A stretch of 64,000 nucleotides of DNA, from the NCBI GenBank assembly GCA_002778195.1, contig PCDI01000020.1, forward strand, positions 211,243 through 275,242, in the 5' to 3' direction. Origin of the DNA: Raffaelea ambrosiae (Eukaryota; Ascomycota; Sordariomycetes; Ophiostomatales; Ophiostomataceae). Shown here piece by piece: positions 10,261-22,912 of this stretch. How positions within the stretch are numbered: the stretch's first letter is position 1; every line of letters starts with the position of its first letter. Below the pieces are notes generated by a model. The model saw nothing but the letters and a program-made list of their open reading frames with translations. It was not told the origin of the DNA and searched no databases. A program made the translations under genes and the position numbers.

Positions 10261-12284
10261 TTTCGGAGGTGTGTCGCGTTGAGAATAGGGGGGATTCGAG
10301 GCCGTGATGTTGCTTGGTGTTGCTAGGTGTTGCCTAAGCTATTTTGGTGACCAGTTGAAAACTTCCGCTGGTGCAGGGCCATGAGAGCGCGGAAATTGTT
10401 TATATTGCGAGACAACGTGCGTCGCGTATGCTAGATAAAGACGGTGATGTGGCCTCGTGAACAATGAGTGAAACCAGTCGAGAAGAACACTGGTTAATAT
10501 TAATGTTCGTATCAATTCAGGTGGATCTGTGTGCACGTGACCTACGCCTATCACGTCTCCCTAATTTGTGGGTGTTTGATATTATGTAATCGATTTGGCT
10601 CTATTCTGGCTGTTTGGCCTCTTTTTTTCTTTCCTTAGGTCGGGCGTTTTCTATTATTCTTTTATTTATCAGGGGGGAATGCCATCTTCTAGACCGTGTG
10701 TGCTTGTTGTCCTGCTGTGCCTTACCGGTTGGCTTAATTCGTTACAATGACGAACAATGCGCATATTCGGGCATTTCACTTGAATGACGTAGCCATGGCC
10801 CGTCATTAATGCCTTTGGATGAAGTGGCCGATTTGAAGAATGTCGCACGGTGAACAACACAAGACGATATGCACCTTCGTTTCTTTGCAACGAGATGTTG
10901 TATCCAGACAACCACGTCGATAGATCAACCGTCTGTCCGCGTGCCAAGCGGCCGATTCCGCGGTCTCCGTCAACACAAGGCTGCCCCAGCAATGGGCACA
11001 CAATAAATACCCTGCGGTACCGTAAAATAGATCCTACCACCAGGAGTTTTTACAATTCACATTCAGAATTGTGTCGCCGCCGAGACAGTCATTAACTAGT
11101 CTGTATGGGATGGCGGTCATGCTCGTCGTATTGGTATGATGATAGCGAGGTTAAGTGCGGTTCGATGGTGACAACATCCTGGATTACGTTTCACAAGAGG
11201 TGCGGATTTGATGCATACATGTTCTAAAGCCAAAGCTGAAAATAGGTTGAAGCATATCCCCAAACCACACCGGGTCGTTTTTGGTGAGGAACTGCATGTG
11301 AGAAATAATTCGTGATAGCAAGAGACGACTGGGAAGACTTGCAAGATTGCGAGTTCTCCTAATAGTTCATTTCGGCTGACTGTTTATTTATTCGTCTATG
11401 CGCATCCCTCCTCGGAGGTTCTGGCACGGGATCTCATATTTTAATATCAATCTAAATAATATGGCGCGATTTTGCTGTAATGAGGTTAACTAATGTACGA
11501 TAACTATGTATTATTAGCAACCTCCGCAACCCCAGGATTCGGCCGTCGACAATATCAGGGCCAACTGCCATGCCTTCGGTCACTTGTTGGCGCTTGTCGT
11601 CCCATACATCAGCCACAATGATATGTAATCTTCTCTCTGTGAGAGGCTTGCGGCAACATCACTTGTGAAATCTTCGCGTTGAGCATGCCTGCTTTCGGGA
11701 AAAAAAAAAAAAAGCATGTCCGTACCTCATCCACACGCCGTCCATCTCTACCACGAAAAGTTTCAGTAGCGCCTCAGTAGTCATACTCTTTTGTTCTTTA
11801 AATGGATGAGTCTCGAATTTTTTTTCTTCTGTTTGGGAGTTTAATTGTTTTTCAGAAAACGTCTTAATATACATAACTGGCCGAAATCGTAGTCCCTGAC
11901 TACAACCCAGGCCAAAGGAGAGCAAATGATTGCGAACTCTACCCCAACAGCAACAAGAGACCGTTTGTAACTAGAGCCGTCTTTCAGGCTGCTGCCATTC
12001 TCAACAACGCGGTTTTCTCCGTATGATAATTGGGTAATGAATGATAGAGAAAGTAACGTGAACAACGACAACAAAAAATGAAAATGACAGAAAAGACAGG
12101 ACGAGCGGCATGCAGCAGTACCGCCGAGGTCAAAGTGATATGCCCCTCTTGGCGTTGAGAGAAGAAAAAAATGCATGCGACAAGTCACTGCCTCAGGAGA
12201 AAAAAGTTGACTAAGAATTGCGCATAATCGTAACGGCATGAAGATAAACAATTCAGCACTCAAATCCAACCCATGCGAAAGCCC
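10261..12284. other. long gene-free region
   Basis: About 2 kb, AT-rich in parts (10560-10670, 11380-11520, 11815-11870). The scattered short frames show no family features. The 5' side holds the transporter promoter; the other end is the 3' side of the Gln-rich gene. Confidence 0.55.
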
Positions 12285-13176
12285 CTAAATAGCTGTGCAT
12301 CTGCGCTTTTCCGCGTTCGAGAGAATCAGCATGGGCGCCTTCCGCTGCTGGCCATTGACTGGAGAGGCAGTCGACTTGAAAACAGCGGCGAAGCTGCCGG
12401 GTGCGACATCGTTGTCCGTGTCGTTGGGCGAAGCATCCTCGCCACCCTTACGAGCCTTCTCCCGAGAACTTGGGCGCTCGGAACCAATCGCCCCCCAACT
12501 GCCCGTGGAAGTCCGAGAGCTGGGCAAAGAACATTCAACGTCTTCCCCGTTGAGGCTGCCGGATCCGCTGTGGCCCGAATCAGATTCGTCATCGGCCACC
12601 GTGGTAGTCAGGTCCTCCGCAGTTTCGGAAATTGGGCTGATGCTGCCAGAGCTCCCAGTCGCTGTCACCTGACGGCGCGAAATGCCAGCCCGCATCAAAT
12701 TGTGGACTGCGGAGCGTCGCGTACGAGCCGCGAAGTTCTTGCTCCCATCGTGCTTCGCTGTTGGCTTCCTCACAAGCTCCTCCAAGTTCGGCGGCCCTCT
12801 CGGCTGGCGAACGGGGTGCTCACCAGCACGGCCTTGTCCAGGGCCGTATGAGCCGCTTGGCATGCCGGCCTGCGGGAAACCAGCGCTCTTGGGCCCGGCA
12901 GACTTGGGGACATCGGCCAGCCCGTTCGAGGTGGCTGTTGCCTGGGAAGCACCTGCGAGGGATGTCGACTTCTTGTGACCACGGCGGAAGGCGTTGGCAC
13001 TGGGTGGAGGAAGTGGGGTGGTTGGTCCGGACAGGCCATCGACACGACGTGGGGGAGACGGGTTGCGGAAACTGGATACATTTCCGTCAGACTGCGGTGG
13101 AGGGGAAACCTGCACACGTGGGGCGGTCGCAGGAGAGGGCTGACGGCGCTGCTGGAACTGATGCTGCTGTTGCTGC

Positions 13177-13247
<71 letters not shown>

Positions 13248-14078
13248 AAGCTGCTGCTGGAGAAGCTGGAGCTGCTGCAACTGTTGCAGGTTGGCGTTGT
13301 ACTGGTCCACAAAGTGGTTGTTCAGCTGCGCAGCACCCTGGCCGACGTAGAGCGTCTGCTGTCCAGTGACGGGATCAACGATCGTATAGACGTTTCCAGG
13401 AGTAGGGGGCAACCCGGGTGTCATCATCTGCGCCTGTTGCTGCTGCTGAAACATCATCTGCTGGTAGGCAGCCTGTTGCGCGCTGTTACCGCCAATGCTC
13501 AAGTTTTGGAACTGCTGCTGCGCGGCCTGCACAGACATGAGTTGCTGCTGGAGTCTCTGTTTCTGAGCAGCCAGATACATGTTGGTAGCAACTAGTTCTG
13601 CATATTCCGAGCCCATGTCGGCCGGGTCCTCGTCAAGCTGAATTTCGGGAGGGGCCAAGATCTGGTCCGGGGTATATTGCTGCTGGTAGCCGTTTGTGTC
13701 GTTGAATGTCTGAGATTGGGAAAACCGGGGCAACGAAGTTTTGGGCCCATTGAATACCTTCTCAGAGGATCCATACGCGCCAGACATGTACGAGTTGCGA
13801 GACGCGCGATGGTTGGGGGCCGTCGCTGTTGTTGGCGAAGGAGGGAAAGTTGCACCGGTCGCGGACTTTGGAGCCGTCCGCAGGCCAGCAAGAAGATGCG
13901 ACCGGCTGGTCCGAGGAGTCGGGACTGTGGTTTCCTTGTCGGCCGCGGGTTTGAGGGTGTCGAAGGAAAGTGGCTTGATGTTTTGGCCACCTCGGCGAGA
14001 GGCCAGGCCCGACGTGGGCATGCCGAGGCCAGTGGGGCCACTAAAAGGGGGCATTTGAGCCAGACCGCCAGCGTCCAT
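12285..14078 (-). CDS. Gln-rich protein, probable fungal Scp3 (spindle-poison sensitivity) family
   Basis: Single exon of 597 residues starting ATGGACGCTGG. The N-terminal 200 residues are Ser/Thr/Pro-rich. Residues 160-330 or so are Gln-rich, with a near-pure polyQ tract of about 30 residues encoded by a CAG repeat. The conserved block is RQPRGPPNLEELVRKPTAKH followed by GSKNFAARTRRSAVHNLMRAG at about residues 430-475. I recall this block from fungal proteins annotated Scp3, but the assignment is from memory and its biochemical role is unknown. The C-terminus is Ser-rich with KAPMLILSNAEKRR. A long pyrimidine-rich leader lies upstream. Confidence 0.75.
13140..13275 (-). repeat. CAG/CTG trinucleotide repeat encoding polyglutamine
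   Basis: A nearly uninterrupted run of CTG and TTG triplets on the plus strand, reading CAG/CAA on the coding strand. It makes the polyQ tract of the Gln-rich protein. Interruption by CAA (TTG) codons and a few CTT/CAG breaks is visible. Likely length-variable between strains. Confidence 0.9.
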
Positions 14079-16792
14079 TGCTCAGGTTTCTTTTGCTCGA
14101 TTGGAAATGTTGGCAGTTGTGTGTTGTGGTGACAAGAAAGCAAAGAAATGCTGTGCTTTGGCAACAAGGATGCGAAAGAAGGTGTGTCAAATAATGAGGT
14201 CAAGCGAGATGGAACAATGGAAATGACAGAATCGAAAAAAGAGATGGCGAAAATATGGTGGGCTCGGTATTGGAGCCTGAAGTCGATTATTACAAGAAGA
14301 ATAAAATGCGAAATGTCGTGAGGGTATCAAGCGAATTATACCAGATATCGGTCAGGAGGTTATCGTCGCTCAGAGAAGCTGCTGGAAGTTGGGGAGCCAG
14401 TCCAGTCCAGTCGTGGAGTGTGATTTTTTTTGTGTTGTTTTTGCTTTGCAGTGTTCGAGTCAGTCGGGTTTGTTTTGGTTGGCAGATTCTCCGGATCCGA
14501 GAAAGTGTCAGCACCGCCAGGATGGTTCTGAATAGTATGGGGAATGCGGCGTCTCGATGTGAGAGGTCGAAAAGGTTGAAATGTTCAAATGAGTGTGAAT
14601 ATTAGGACCAGAATGCAGTGCAGAAAGGTTTGTGTTGGTGTTGATTTCCCGATAGGTGGCCGTTGGTTGGACAAGTGTTGCTCGAAGGAGTGGATGTGGC
14701 TTCGGGAGTGAAATGCCGGATGTCTCGCACAAGGGGGCTTTCAGCCAGGGAACCGACGACAGAAGAGGGCGAGTGGAGGCAAAATTAAACGAGTAAGAGA
14801 TAATAGAAGGAGAGAAAGAAAAAAAAGGATCTGAAGATGTACACAAAAAGTTCTTGACTCGAAGAGTGTCTGTTCGTTTCGGCAGGGAAAAAAAAACAGA
14901 GCGCGCTATTTTCTCGAGGGATATTAATTTTTTTGTTATTTTTTGTTATTTTTTTTTGGTCTTTGGTTTGCCGCAACAGACTAGAAACCGTAGACACGAT
15001 CGTAGAATGGAAACGGTACGAGCAAAGTGAACGAGGAAGCGAAAATAAAACGAAAAGCGAAAAGGAAAGGGAAGGGTGTCGATGGTTGGGGAGGATGGAG
15101 AGAAGGGGAAGAAAGAAGGAAAAAGGAGGATGCAGAAAAGGGTGGCAGAAAAAGAAGGGGCGAAAACCAGGAGGGAAGAAGGGGCCGCCAACAGCACCTT
15201 CATTGGTTGGGCGTCGGGATGGCGCGCCTGGGAAAAATGGGGCTGGCCGTTATTCCAGTCACAGAGAGCGAGTCACGAGCAGTGTCAACTTGGACCCTCT
15301 CCACAAAACACGAGAGCCTGAACGCAAAGTAGGCTAGTGGGGTATGCACGCCTGGAGCCAAGGTATCTCGTACGCGAGCTTGGCAGCGAATATACTTTGT
15401 AGCCAGGAGGTATGGTCAAAAATAAATTTGAAAAGGGGGGGGCACCAAGGGCATTACAAAAAGTGGGGTCTTGGGCCCGTCACAGGGTACCTGGTACTGC
15501 TCAGGCCTATGTACCGCCCTAAATGTTTCATCCAAATTCTGAGGCGATCAGGAGCTGTTGACAAGAGGCAAACGGCACCCGAAGTACCCAACGGTCGGGT
15601 CTAAGCGCCGGGATGGGCCAATGAGAACACTCCTGCATGCTTCTGAACACAGTGCCTGGTAATAGTGTTTCTCGTAAACACACTGTACGCACACCAACAA
15701 TTTTCATTGATTCTCACGATGTCTGTCTTTGAAACCCTGCAATTGTACACTACACGAAAAAAAACCAACAATGCCAGCCAGTCAGCCGATATACTGTAAC
15801 CATCTCTTTGTATTCGGGCACATTCTGCAGAGTGTCATGCAGTCTGGTGCCGTGACTCATCCCTATAGCTACGCTTGAAACACCTACAGAAATACAAATA
15901 CTCGTGTCTACGTCCGCGCCATCCATTTTTTGTCCGGCTCCGGCAGTACATAGGTGGCTTTCAGCGAGGAAATTGGGACTGTAAGAGCGTGTATTCTCAT
16001 TTCTGACCAAGAACTTAGCATGAAATGCCTTCTAGCGCCCCTTTGCTTGTTAACATATCCAGCCCACGCAGGGGCCATAGGAGCAGATAGACCGTCATGC
16101 TTGCTAGTCACCCCTAGATGTGATACACCATTTGCAGTCTGTCTGACTGGTCTGACTTTCAGACAGATTTGGTCCAAACGTCTTTGTCTGGCAGTGGCTT
16201 TTTGACAACACTGCTAGCTCACCACTATGCATAAACACGTCCTAGTTCTCTTGCCCTAAGAGCTCTTGTAGTTGGTATAACTGATCTTCTCCGTTTATGT
16301 TCTGTGGTCTCCCGCATTGGCCAGGTCTATGTCAAGAGCAGCCGCACAGCTGGGCGAGACATAATGACGAAAGGAAAGTTTGTGGTAGCAGTTCCTTTTT
16401 CATATACATACCTAATCGTGATGCGGTCCCCGACCACAAAATCCATAGCAATGAGAACAAAAATAATGCGGTGGTATCTTTGCATGACAAGTGCTTAATT
16501 TGAATCGTATCTCGTAAGTTCGTGTGCTTTCCAGTAGGAAAGAAGAGAATGAAAGAAAGAAAAATGAAAACCCCAATATCCAAGTTCCCGTTTCGCCCAG
16601 TTGATTTTCTCCAAGCCGATCCCATCCCATGGTTTCCATGAAGTAGACCACATCCATTCCCTGTCTCGTTCCATAACACCCTCATGTTTCCCCCCCCCCC
16701 GTAGCCTAGATCCCTGCCCGTACGCCATACACAAAAGACTGTTGTCCAGAATGCAATGCAAAAATAGCTCATCAGACCATCCATTCGCTCCA
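14079..16792. other. long gene-free region
   Basis: About 2.7 kb. 14079-15100 contains GA/CT-rich tracts and T runs that look like a long 5' leader or promoter of the Gln-rich gene. 15340-16780 has no recognisable frame. No RNA gene seen. Confidence 0.5.
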
Positions 16793-18034
16793 TTAAGGTC
16801 TCTGATCTTCAAGAGGCACGTTGTCGCCGTACGAGCCGCCATGTTCGTGACCATTTTCGCCAGCATCCTCGTTCGATTCAGCGGCCAGACAGGCCAGGCA
16901 CACACCACCACCATAGACGCGTGTGTGTCTCGACCAGCCAGCACCTGCACCGTCCACAACCGAAAGGATTTCTCCTTGGACGCTGGGCTCGCCCGTGGGT
17001 GTGTTGTTGCCCCGATAATTCTTTGGCTCCTGTCCTGGTGGTGGCGGTGGCAACAGCGGTGACGTAGATGGGAATGAGGACGGAGAAGCACCGTCAACTC
17101 GCGACGGCATCGGCGACTGCGCCAAGTTCGTCTCGGCGGATCCCATTCTTGAATGGCTCTGACTCCTCGGCGGCGCGGACAGAGATTCGAACAGGGCGGC
17201 ATCATCTGCAGACGAGTCGGCAGTGTAGTCAGGGTTCGGTTGGTGTATGAAAGAAACTTCTTGGTGAGCCGAGTCCAGTCTAGGCGGAATAGACACGGCG
17301 TAGTTTGGCCTCCGGTCTGTGAACGGGAAGACATTGCTGGCCGGGACAGGGGGTGTCAGGGGCGGTGCTGGTGGAAGGCGGCCAACCATGAACGGGAAAT
17401 CTGTAGATCTTCTGGAGGCCGTGTCTGGGCCGCCCTTGGACACCGGGATGGGCATTCCCTCGGTCTTTGGGTGCGAGTTTGTACTCGCTCCATGGCTCTC
17501 CACATGAGCGGCCGTATTTTCTCCTTGCTGTGCCATGGTGTGTCCCGCAGAGAGAAAAATATCGGGTAGTGGGAAAGGCAGCAATGATTTTTGACTGCTG
17601 GAACATGCGTGTGCTCCGTGAACACGCTTTTGTTGATATTTAAGAAACAGGGCGGCAGGGTCACTGCTTATGGGGGTGTCGTTTCTCACGGGGGCGCCTT
17701 TCCCTCTGCTTATTCCACGTGATGTCGTTCCCACAGTCCACCCCGTCGACGGAGAGACGCTCTTCCGGTGCTCATGACCACCATAGGTGAGGATTCTCGC
17801 TGTGGCAAATCCACGGCCAGCACACTTTCCCGGGCCATGTTCCGGCTGCTGCTGCTGCTGCTGCTGGGGGGGTATTCTCCTGTTCCTCCTCAAAAGCCAC
17901 GTCCGAAATTGTAGGGTGGCAACCACTGCCAATGCTGCTAGAGACACAAAGTGGTAATATGTGGACGTGGTGGCCAAATTGGTGACACTCCCACCCCAGG
18001 ACGGGGCTGGAAGAGGCGATGCCAGAACAGGCAT
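16793..18034 (-). CDS. proline-rich hypothetical protein with N-terminal membrane segment
   Basis: Open frame of 413 residues from the first ATG at 18034 (the frame stays open further upstream, without an ATG). A membrane segment YYHFVSLAALAVVATLQF lies at about residues 28-45, followed by basic residues and a polyQ run. The middle is low complexity. A second ATG at 17536, in strong CACCATGG context, would give a 247-residue form, and an AT-rich TTAAATA box lies about 100 bases upstream of it, so two products or two genes are possible. The C-terminal third is Pro/Ser-rich and ends with a compact motif, GWSRHTRVYGGGVCLACLA, then an acidic tail. No family recognised. Confidence 0.5.
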   Translation of the reverse strand: MPVLASPLPAPSWGGSVTNLATTSTYYHFVSLAALAVVATLQFRTWLLRRNRRIPPQQQQQQQPEHGPGKCAGRGFATARILTYGGHEHRKSVSPSTGWTVGTTSRGISRGKGAPVRNDTPISSDPAALFLKYQQKRVHGAHACSSSQKSLLPFPLPDIFLSAGHTMAQQGENTAAHVESHGASTNSHPKTEGMPIPVSKGGPDTASRRSTDFPFMVGRLPPAPPLTPPVPASNVFPFTDRRPNYAVSIPPRLDSAHQEVSFIHQPNPDYTADSSADDAALFESLSAPPRSQSHSRMGSAETNLAQSPMPSRVDGASPSSFPSTSPLLPPPPPGQEPKNYRGNNTPTGEPSVQGEILSVVDGAGAGWSRHTRVYGGGVCLACLAAESNEDAGENGHEHGGSYGDNVPLEDQRP

Positions 18035-20216
18035 GACGGTGCGCTTTGTGGCCGCACTCCTTGCGGATGAGCGTGTCAATGGCAAGGCTCGTTTCCCGTT
18101 TCGGTGGTTGCCAAAGAGAGGCAAGTGCTTATCCAGGATTTGTCGTTCTCGTGGCGCGGTCCTGTCGTGTAAGCCTACAGGGCTGTTCTTGGTTGGTGGA
18201 GGCTGAAGTCGCAAAGCCGATGGTAGTTGGTCAGAAAAGCCCGTGTTCGGTTCGTGTAAGATCTCTTATTGCACAGAAGAGGGTTGCAATGAAAATACGC
18301 CCAGCGTAGCAACAGGTTGACGGAAGAACAGCTGAAGTCTTTATATTACGGACTCGTCACCACCATCAGACAAGGCCAGCTGAACTCGACCAGGGATGAT
18401 CCGGCATTCCTAGAGACTCCAATCAGAGCCGTCCACCGCCGGCAGTCGTCTTCAACACAACGGGTCGCTGAGCTTAAAGGCGCCACGCATGGTTTTTTTT
18501 TTTTTTTTAGCTTGTTTGTTTCTGTTTGGGAGCCTAGGGCAGAGCAGGACGGACCTTCCGTGAACTAAGGGCGACTTAATCCCCCCCTAAATCGCGCAGT
18601 GGACAGATACGCGCTGAAAATAGGCTGGAACTACAGGCTAGTTCCAGTTTCCGACAGGGGCTACCCATGCCACACCGTTGTACCCCATCGTTCTGGAAGG
18701 GATTCATCCACTGTCAGACAGTGTACGATAGGGAAATACAGTGCAGGTGTCTTGGAGCGTTGGGAGATCACAACGGCCGAGCCAGCTTTTTCGTCATGCC
18801 CGGTAGCGGCCTACCGCAGATCATGGCGTCCTGGCACCGCAGACCTGTTTCCGAACGTACTATGTAAGACAACAATGATGATCATATTGCCCGTGAGATC
18901 AACCACGGTAAGATGTGTGGTTTGGCTGATAGGTAAGCTGCCCAGCATGGGGTGGTCCAACAGAATAGTGGCTACCCAACAACATGCTCCCGTATGCTGG
19001 CTTACACACAATGAGCTTGTTGTTCCTGGCGCAAGGCGGATTCTTCCAGTGGTGAAGTGCCACACGGGACAAGACTGTAGACAGCAGACAAAAGAAAAAG
19101 AAAAAAAGAAAAATAGAAAGAAAGAAAAACAGAGCAAGACGGCTCAGCTGAACCTTCCCTCGTGGATCAAATTTTTCATTGGCCGACCCCAAGACTGCTG
19201 AAGAGCACCCAGCGAGCCACTCAGCGTCTGAAGTGCAGATGCAGGTAACTTTTAGTGGCAAAACTATCACCTTAGTGTGTCATGGAACCAGGTTAGTTCA
19301 GCTGAGTTTGGACTGCCTGGAGACCTACGAAATACTCTACCGCGGCACTGTTTCAGCTTGTACTTGTAGCGGGTGGGCCACAAAAACCCACCGTCTCGCC
19401 AGCCTCCGATTTGAGAATAGCATAGAGACGAGGAAATGGAAGAAGCCGAACAGGTGCAGCGATCTTGCTACGAGTACGGATGTGCCCAGCTTGCGATACA
19501 ATACCATCAAGAGCCAGAGAGAAGCACAATATAGCCAGACATCGAGCACGGTATTTGATGTGGAAGGAAGTAGCAAAGCCACATTAGAAAAGCCTAGTCG
19601 TAACATCACGTGACCGCCGGAGTCCCCGACCAATTTTGCTTAGGTAAAAATTTGGGCCCTGTACATAGTAATATTAGTGGTGTGTCCTGCACCTGCTTGC
19701 TAAACTTCTTGAGCTCGCGCTGCCGCTTGGCCTCGGCCGAGGCTTCCTGGGCCGTGGCCGCCTCAGCTGTCGCAGACCTCCTCGATCCAACACCTCAGCC
19801 GCCTTTTACGGTGTAAGAAGATGCCAATCTGGACTGAACAGTACTTTCACCACCCCCCTTGACTCGGTCATTTCAGCCCACTCGCCCCTTCAGCCCTATG
19901 GTGTCCTGATGTGCACCTTTGTTTTCCTGTCGCCATTGATCAGCAACGGCGTGTACATAGTAACTACATAGTAGGTACTCGTAGGACCTAGCACTAATTG
20001 CTGCCCAACTCTTCCCGGCTTTGCCCACTCCCTAGTGTGCATGCTTGTGCAGCACACTTCTCACAAACGGCGATGCGTGCAAGGTCCAAAAGTTCCGAGA
20101 CACACGCCGGCCAGTATCGGGATATCGTGCGTTTTGCGGCATTGTCATTTGCGTACGCGAAAAAAAAAAGACGCCCCTGTGAGGGCAAACAAGAAAAGCA
20201 CTAGCTACTGTACACT
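18035..20216. other. long gene-free region with a gene relic
   Basis: About 2.2 kb. A T15 tract lies near 18492 and an AAAG-rich stretch at 19085-19135. A short piece that translates like EBP2 lies at 19690-19790. A 200-codon frame at 18599-19201 lacks an ATG start and family features. Confidence 0.55.
19690..19790 (-). pseudogene. fragment resembling ribosome-biogenesis protein EBP2
   Basis: On the minus strand this piece reads TAEAATAQEASAEAKRQREL then KKFSKQVQ, close to the conserved EBP2 helix whose core is KKFGKQVQ. The similarity stops abruptly after QVQ on one side, and stop codons appear within about 20 codons upstream on the other. No neighbouring exon of EBP2 is visible. It is a short GC-rich island in a gene-free region. 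A partial duplication relic is the best reading. Compositional similarity of Ala/Glu/Lys helices is an alternative. Confidence 0.4.
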
Positions 20217-22424
20217 TCAAAGCGATACGATCTCCATTGGCTCTCCGCCGCCGATCCGTATGCTATCGGACACTTCTTCCTCCATCATGGTAATCATGCC
20301 GTCTATGTTGTCTTCCAGGCTCTCCGCTTCAGGACCCAGGCAGCTTCTCAGGAGCCGCCGGTACTTCTCGATGTTGTCGCTAGTGCCGACTGCCGCAAGC
20401 GCATCGACGTAGTCGGCTTCTGCCTGTTGTTGTTCTAGTGCAAGACGCTGCAGTTCCTGCATTAGATCACGGCGCTCTTCAAGGGCATCATCGCCCCCAA
20501 GAGCCGCGCCTTCTTGGCCCGTCAACTCGCTGTCGACGTCGACCTCCATCGCTAGTCGGTTTCGTCGCGTAATGAGGGACAGCAGCTGCTTCTGGGACAT
20601 TCCTGCCTCCCCGATAATGTTGGCGACAATCTCATCCGGTTCCAGATGCGCCTCGAGATCGGCAATTTCTGACCGGACAAAGGTCAACTCGCCCTGCGTG
20701 TTTCCTAATATTCGCCGCGCATCCTTCTCGGCCTCTGCCTTTTCCCGGAATTCCTCCTCGTAGCTCTGTGACAGATCCTGGAACTTTTCGAATACAAGGG
20801 GTGTGATTCGAGAGTGTACTGCAGTGGCAGCTTCGGACTGAAACGACACGGTAGCGGCCTTGCTCTGCGACTCCATGATCCCTTCGCGGAAACCCGGGCG
20901 CCGCTGAGAGTCGGGCGCAAAGGGCGACGAGGACCGTTGCGGAGGGGCCCTGGTCTTCTTGCTCGCGTTCAGCTCCTTGATGATGTCTTCCGCGCGGACG
21001 CCCTCGTTGTTGGGGATATCTGTGGAGGCTCCGCGTCCCAGCAGGGCGCGGATACACTTGCTGGCATGTTTCATGGCAGCCAAATGCACAGCCGTATTTC
21101 CTTCGTTGTCAGGCGCATCGATCAGTTGCTGCACAAAATTGGGGTCGTGTGTTTCTTGCAGCCGGTTGAGGATATTGTCGAGATAATACCGCGCACACGA
21201 CTGGCTCGTAACCCGACCGCTCTTCATCACGGCGGCATGGTGTATGATGGTGCAGCCGCTGCTGTCTCGCGCATCGACGGTTTCAAAGAGCTCCTTCATG
21301 ACAGCAGGAAATGTCTGCTTCTCGTAGCAATTTGTGAAGCTCACGGCTCTCATGAATGGCGTCTCGCCACGCTCGTTCTGGACGTTCAGGCTGGCGCCAA
21401 ACCGCTTCAGCTGTTTGATGACCTCAACATCGCCCATGGCACATGCCCAGTGTAGTGCGGTATGTCGTTCTGTATCAATCACCCAGTTTGGCTGAAAGTT
21501 GGTGGGAGGATCTGGCCGAATGGCGGGTTGTTCGTTTCGGGAAAGGAGAAAATAGTCCAGCAATTCGTCTCCGTAAACAGAGTGTTGCTGCTCTGTCATG
21601 TCCTGCAGCATGTCCTCCCTCTTTCTTTTCCTGTGTGACGCAGAAAAATTCGACATGTCGCGGGTGTCGTCCTCTACTGCGTAGGAAACAGATGCGACAG
21701 TCAGATTATCGGGCGTGTCGTCTTCATTCATCGCCATATCGGCATTGTCGAACTCTTCCGGTGGAGGCGGGGGGGCTGGATATGGATGGATCAGTTAACA
21801 GCCACGAGCCACAGAAAACCAGAGATGGGAAAATGGGAGACTGCATACCGGTCCATTTTGGCACAGCAGGCCGTCTTGGTGCTTTGGGTTTGCTTGTATG
21901 GCGAGGAGCAGGTGGCGGGCTCACATCTCCGGGAGTGAACTCGAAAATTAGACGTAGGCGTTCATAGACATTGTTCCTCTGAGCTAGTGCTTCTCCTTGT
22001 TCTAGCGGAATCCAGGTTCCTGTTTGTGACAACAACAACAATTAGCAAACAACAAGATGACGTCGAAGGCAGAAGCAGTAGGCAAGATGAAAGAGCACCA
22101 GCATCTGCGAACCTTGGTATTTGCCGTAGCCTCCCTGGATTTTTTCATGGACATCTTTCTGGACTTCCCGCTCCAAAATCCTTGTCCTAGCGGGCTTGTC
22201 GAAGCCGGCGGCTTTCAATATGTGTGTGGCATTGATCCAGTCGTCGTGCCGCCTTCTCATGACATGCTCTTTGAGGTCTGTCCCGAATTGAAACTCGTAC
22301 ACTGGGATCTATTGGGATTCAACTGTTAGCAGGTAACCTTATTCCAGCGATCCGTCGCTGCCATGGTACCTACACCACTATATGTGGCACTGTAAATGCC
22401 TGGGCCGGGAGCTTCCTTCGCCAT
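20217..22424 (-). CDS. mbp1: APSES/KilA-N transcription factor of the MBF complex (Mbp1/Res2 type)
   Basis: Four exons, 22374..22424, 22113..22308, 21849..22019 and 20217..21775, give 658 residues; introns are 65, 93 and 73 nt. The N-terminal APSES DNA-binding domain spans about residues 18-110, with YEFQFGTDLKEHVMRRRHD, DWINATHILKAAGFDK and KIQGGYGKYQGTWIPLE across two splice joins. Ankyrin repeats cover about residues 240-410 (HTALHWACAMGDVEVIKQL, EGNTAVHLAAMKHA). A coiled-coil region rich in Glu/Gln follows. This is the architecture of Mbp1/Swi4/Res1/Res2, which bind MCB-type sites and drive G1/S genes with Swi6. The family assignment is firm; the exact orthologue (Mbp1 rather than Swi4) rests on the short N-terminus directly before APSES. 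Confidence 0.93.
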
Positions 22425-22912
22425 CGTGACAATGCAACGCTTGTCTGGAAGAGAATGGGAAGAAGATCCGCGTCGCTGAAAATTAACGAAGTCCGTATGT
22501 GCAGTTCCAACGGGTAATAGAACTATACAGGAGGGCGGAAATTTGGTGACCGCAAACAATGAACATGGGCCAAAATGGCAAACAGGAATACTTTGGCGGT
22601 TGCTGGCGGCTACTGAGGTTTCGGGGATGGAAACAAAGAAAACGCGAAAATCGTGGTTCGCGACGCGTGCCCATCTCCCTAGTACGCGAAAATCAATTAA
22701 ACTATTGCGGCCTCAGGCATAGACCACTGGGAAATTTACGAAGTGGATACAGATACTCGGACTGTGCTGCCGCTCCAGACGAGCGGTGCATTTACGTGGG
22801 TTTGATCCGTCTAATTATCTCCACACCAGCATTGATTAGTCACTCTTGGGGAAGAATTTCGCCAGGAGCCACAATCATTTCATCCGCTAATAACTAACCA
22901 ACTAGCTAATAT
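22425..22912. other. intergenic
   Basis: Between two minus-strand genes; promoter of the APSES gene. AT-rich near 22890-22920. Nothing else seen. Confidence 0.6.

Noticed and set aside
12975..13595. Poly-Leu frame on the plus strand
   Set aside because: Produced by the CTG side of the CAG repeat of the Gln-rich gene.
18599..19201. 200-codon frame on the plus strand
   Set aside because: Begins with GTG rather than ATG, no signal, domain or compositional evidence; ends in a Lys-rich run made by an AAAG repeat.
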